A program made the position numbers and the translations under genes. From the NCBI GenBank assembly GCA_002399025.1, contig DHCV01000035.1, positions 55,637 to 119,636 on the forward strand: a DNA stretch of 64,000 nucleotides, written 5' to 3'. The stretch is from Bacteroidales bacterium UBA4893. GTDB lineage: Bacteria; Bacteroidota; Bacteroidia; Bacteroidales; P3. The notes under the pieces were generated by a model. The model did not search any database, had not been told where the DNA came from, and saw only the letters and a program-made list of their open reading frames with translations. The first letter of the stretch is position 1. The number at the start of each line of letters is the position of its first letter. Below are positions 61,873 through 64,000 of the stretch, one piece after another.

Positions 61873-63893
61873 ACTCTGTAACTGAATGTTATTTTAAAAG
61901 TTGCACCGTCTAAAATTCCATTATTTATAAGCATTAATTCCCCATTGTATTCCGAAATCAATTCTCCGACAATCGCCAATCCTAAACCAATACCGTCCGG
62001 TTTAGTACTAAAATAAGGTTCAAAAATATCTTCTTCCGTTCCCAATTTTATTCCCGGACCGCTGTCGCTGAAAATAACTGTCAATTTTTCATCTGATTTT
62101 GATACCTCTACGGCAATTTTTCTTTCGTTCATAACATTTTCCAGCCAATAAATGGAATTTTGAATAAGATTCATAAAAATGATTCCCAATTCGGCTTCAT
62201 CAATTGTTACAATGTGTTTTGTGTCAGAAATATCATAATATATATTCAAACGAGATAACTCAGTATGATAAAGTAAAAATTGATTTTTTATTACGTCTTC
62301 AACAATTATCTTTTTTGGTCTACCACGTTGTCTGCCTCCAAATGGCTCAATTCGTCTGAACAATTGTGCAAAATCTTTCCTTAAACCTTGTATATTATCT
62401 ACTAAATTTTTAATTTCTACCTTATCAGTGACTGGTTTCCTTAATGATTTAGTTATTAAATTTGACTGCAAATCTATCTTATTCAGATAATTATTCCCAT
62501 CATGAACAATAGCATCAATCAGTTGCCCCAGAGAAGTTAGTCGTCTGTATCTTGATATGACTTCCTGAACTTTGGCTACACTTTCGTTTATCTCAACATC
62601 TTTTCTTTCTACTGCTTCAAGAATTTCTTTTTGATCAGGTGCTTTCTCCTTAACAAGGTTTGAAATTGATCGCAATGAAAATTTTTCAAAGAGACTTTCT
62701 CCTGATATAGATTGCTTTTGGTTTTTTCTAGGTCGCTCCTGAAATCTTCTCTGTTCAATTTCATTCAAAATCATAAAAATAAACTCTCTAACGTCTTTAA
62801 AAGCTTGACCGTCAACAATACCTTCACGATTACTTTGGTCTTTCAGTAAAGGGTTTCCATCTGAACTGATTGAAATATATCCGATAATTTGATTGTTACT
62901 CAGTCTTAATGTAGGATTATTTACCCTGCGCATATCTACTCTTAACCAATCATCATGTTTTTGTCCATAGGGGAAAACTCTGAAAAAATCTCGATAAATG
63001 CTAATCCCTGCTAAATCATCTAAATCTTGTTTTACATTTTTTGTTGTAGAGTTTATTTCTTTTGACAACCTCTTGATAGAGTCCAAATCTCTATTCCATA
63101 TTCTGAATTCAAAAGAGAATTTACCCGCAATTGAATGTCTCTGAGGATCTTTTAAAAGAAAATCTTTATCTAAAAAATCTATTGATTCTTCTTTCCCTTT
63201 ATTTCTACTGAAAAATTGAAAATTTTCGGGTCTTCCATTTTCACTTATACTGCCTTTAATATAGTAATCCGGTTTATTCAGTGTCTCTGGACGTTCTATA
63301 AAACCATTAAGACTTTCATCCAAACCATCAGGAAGATTAACACTTATTAAAAAATCTTCTGTTGGGACAATAGGATTTAACAGTCTTGACAAAGTAACTC
63401 GCAACTCTCTGATTTTTTCTTCTTCCCAATCATTATTCAAGTTATTAAGTTTGAGAATTGTTCCACTGTTTTTTATTTCTGTAGATTGCCTTATTTCCCA
63501 ATTAACACTAATATTCTCCAAATAATTATCTTCATCAGAAAAATCATCCCAGTTAAAATGTACAACTATTTCATCACTGTCTTTTTGTTTAGTTATCAAG
63601 TCTAATTTTGATGCTAGTTTTGCAGAAGCAAAACGCCCAATTCCCTTTTCACCTGTAAATTTACGTTTGGTATTTTGGTTCTCATTTTTCTTTTTGAAAT
63701 TTGTTGCCGGTTCCATCCAAGCAGTTTCAATCGTATGAAAATCCATCCCTTTCCCCTCGTCGTAAATTACAATTGAAGCATCAGTTTTATCTATATATTT
63801 TTTTATTTTTTTCCCTTCCTGCCTCTCCTTAACAATTCCATTAAAAGTAATTTCAACAATGGGTGAATCTGCATCATAGCTGTTTTTTACCAA
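61869..63893 (-). CDS. Double-GHKL protein: Hsp90-like N-terminal ATPase plus histidine-kinase C-terminus (5' end broken)
   Basis: The visible 674 residues start at VKNSYDAD, the N-box of a GHKL fold. DEGKGM (45-50) and TGEKGIGRFA (80-89) follow, as in Hsp90/MutL/MORC-like ATPases. A long middle region leads to a DHp-like helix with H464 in LIDAIVHDG and a second HATPase (NLIQNS, DSGPGI, GIGLGLAIV). So two ATPase modules are fused, with the second a histidine kinase. The TTG start at 63893 falls in the N-box, so it is not the true one. The frame stays open upstream to 63956 (ending FFLATVLSNDNVAVVE), then a stop and a broken region. Partner of the response regulator. Confidence 0.8.
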   Translation of the reverse strand: MVKNSYDADSPIVEITFNGIVKERQEGKKIKKYIDKTDASIVIYDEGKGMDFHTIETAWMEPATNFKKKNENQNTKRKFTGEKGIGRFASAKLASKLDLITKQKDSDEIVVHFNWDDFSDEDNYLENISVNWEIRQSTEIKNSGTILKLNNLNNDWEEEKIRELRVTLSRLLNPIVPTEDFLISVNLPDGLDESLNGFIERPETLNKPDYYIKGSISENGRPENFQFFSRNKGKEESIDFLDKDFLLKDPQRHSIAGKFSFEFRIWNRDLDSIKRLSKEINSTTKNVKQDLDDLAGISIYRDFFRVFPYGQKHDDWLRVDMRRVNNPTLRLSNNQIIGYISISSDGNPLLKDQSNREGIVDGQAFKDVREFIFMILNEIEQRRFQERPRKNQKQSISGESLFEKFSLRSISNLVKEKAPDQKEILEAVERKDVEINESVAKVQEVISRYRRLTSLGQLIDAIVHDGNNYLNKIDLQSNLITKSLRKPVTDKVEIKNLVDNIQGLRKDFAQLFRRIEPFGGRQRGRPKKIIVEDVIKNQFLLYHTELSRLNIYYDISDTKHIVTIDEAELGIIFMNLIQNSIYWLENVMNERKIAVEVSKSDEKLTVIFSDSGPGIKLGTEEDIFEPYFSTKPDGIGLGLAIVGELISEYNGELMLINNGILDGATFKITFSYRV

Positions 63894-63930
63894 TTCAACA
63901 ACTGCAACATTATCATTACTTAAGACCGTT

Positions 63931-64000
63931 GCAAGGAAAAATTCAAAATATATGACTTAACATTCTGTTTGATAGCTTTTAATATTGAATTTTTCCTTGC
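63931..64000. repeat. 16-base inverted repeat at the window edge
   Basis: GCAAGGAAAAATTCAA (63931-63946) is exactly reverse-complemented at 63985-64000 with 38 bases between. The left arm is within the open reading frame of the GHKL gene, which closes just beyond. Either a biological hairpin or an assembly fold-back at a contig end. Confidence 0.8.

Overview
The window is AT-rich chromosomal DNA from a member of the Bacteroidota, most likely the order Bacteroidales. The evidence is a large protein ending in a type IX secretion (T9SS) type A sorting tail, a GldA-type ABC ATPase, paired DUF1573 proteins, a Bacteroidetes-type coiled-coil lipoprotein, promoter -7 elements of the form TAnnTTTG, and an almost complete lack of Shine-Dalgarno sequences. 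I cannot name a genus or species.

From 0 to 32.9 kb the content is mostly housekeeping and envelope genes. They include a coiled-coil lipoprotein, a lytic transglycosylase, a TPR-like exported protein with xseAB, dCMP deaminase with a P-loop nucleotide kinase, purE, and a surface-sugar operon (methyltransferase, GT4, HddA, HddC, hotdog thioesterase, RlmL-like methyltransferase). Next come a T9SS cargo protein beside a small PID-CTERM-like protein, then an SPFH / PH-like membrane protein / ribbon-helix-helix operon with a striking dyad over its promoter. After these lie an AGCS symporter, GH25 lysozyme, a serA-like dehydrogenase, tRNA-Ser(GGA), a degenerate RluA-like protein, gldA, gap, fhs, an aminotransferase, two DUF1573 proteins and a WbpD/WbpB/FemAB-like glycan set.

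From 33 to 45 kb there is a GT4 plus GH130 operon, a 43-residue lysine-rich protein missed by ORF length cut-offs, and the decayed remains of an AraC-family regulator. Envelope genes follow: a beta-barrel protein, an exported transglutaminase-like protein, an S41 protease and a PpiD-like periplasmic foldase.

From 45 to 64 kb the character changes to an accessory, defence-like region. Four cytosolic YD-repeat proteins of two subfamilies (order A, B, B, A) alternate with nucleic-acid enzymes. These are a metallophosphoesterase, a DEDDh exonuclease, a tandem DUF262 pair resembling split GmrSD-type restriction factors, a PD-(D/E)XK nuclease-like protein, and an AAA+ ATPase overlapping a WYL regulator. 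Five transcription units here share one promoter-proximal motif with invariant 15-base spacing. Beyond folK lie an orphan Vsr nuclease, a protein with a HEPN-like R-x4-H motif, and a response regulator with an unknown C-terminal domain translationally coupled to a double-GHKL ATPase/kinase. The shared-motif YD-repeat region and the GHKL/response-regulator/HEPN-like cluster are the two best candidates for an undescribed system. The right edge ends in a perfect 16-base inverted repeat that breaks the GHKL gene and may be an assembly artefact.
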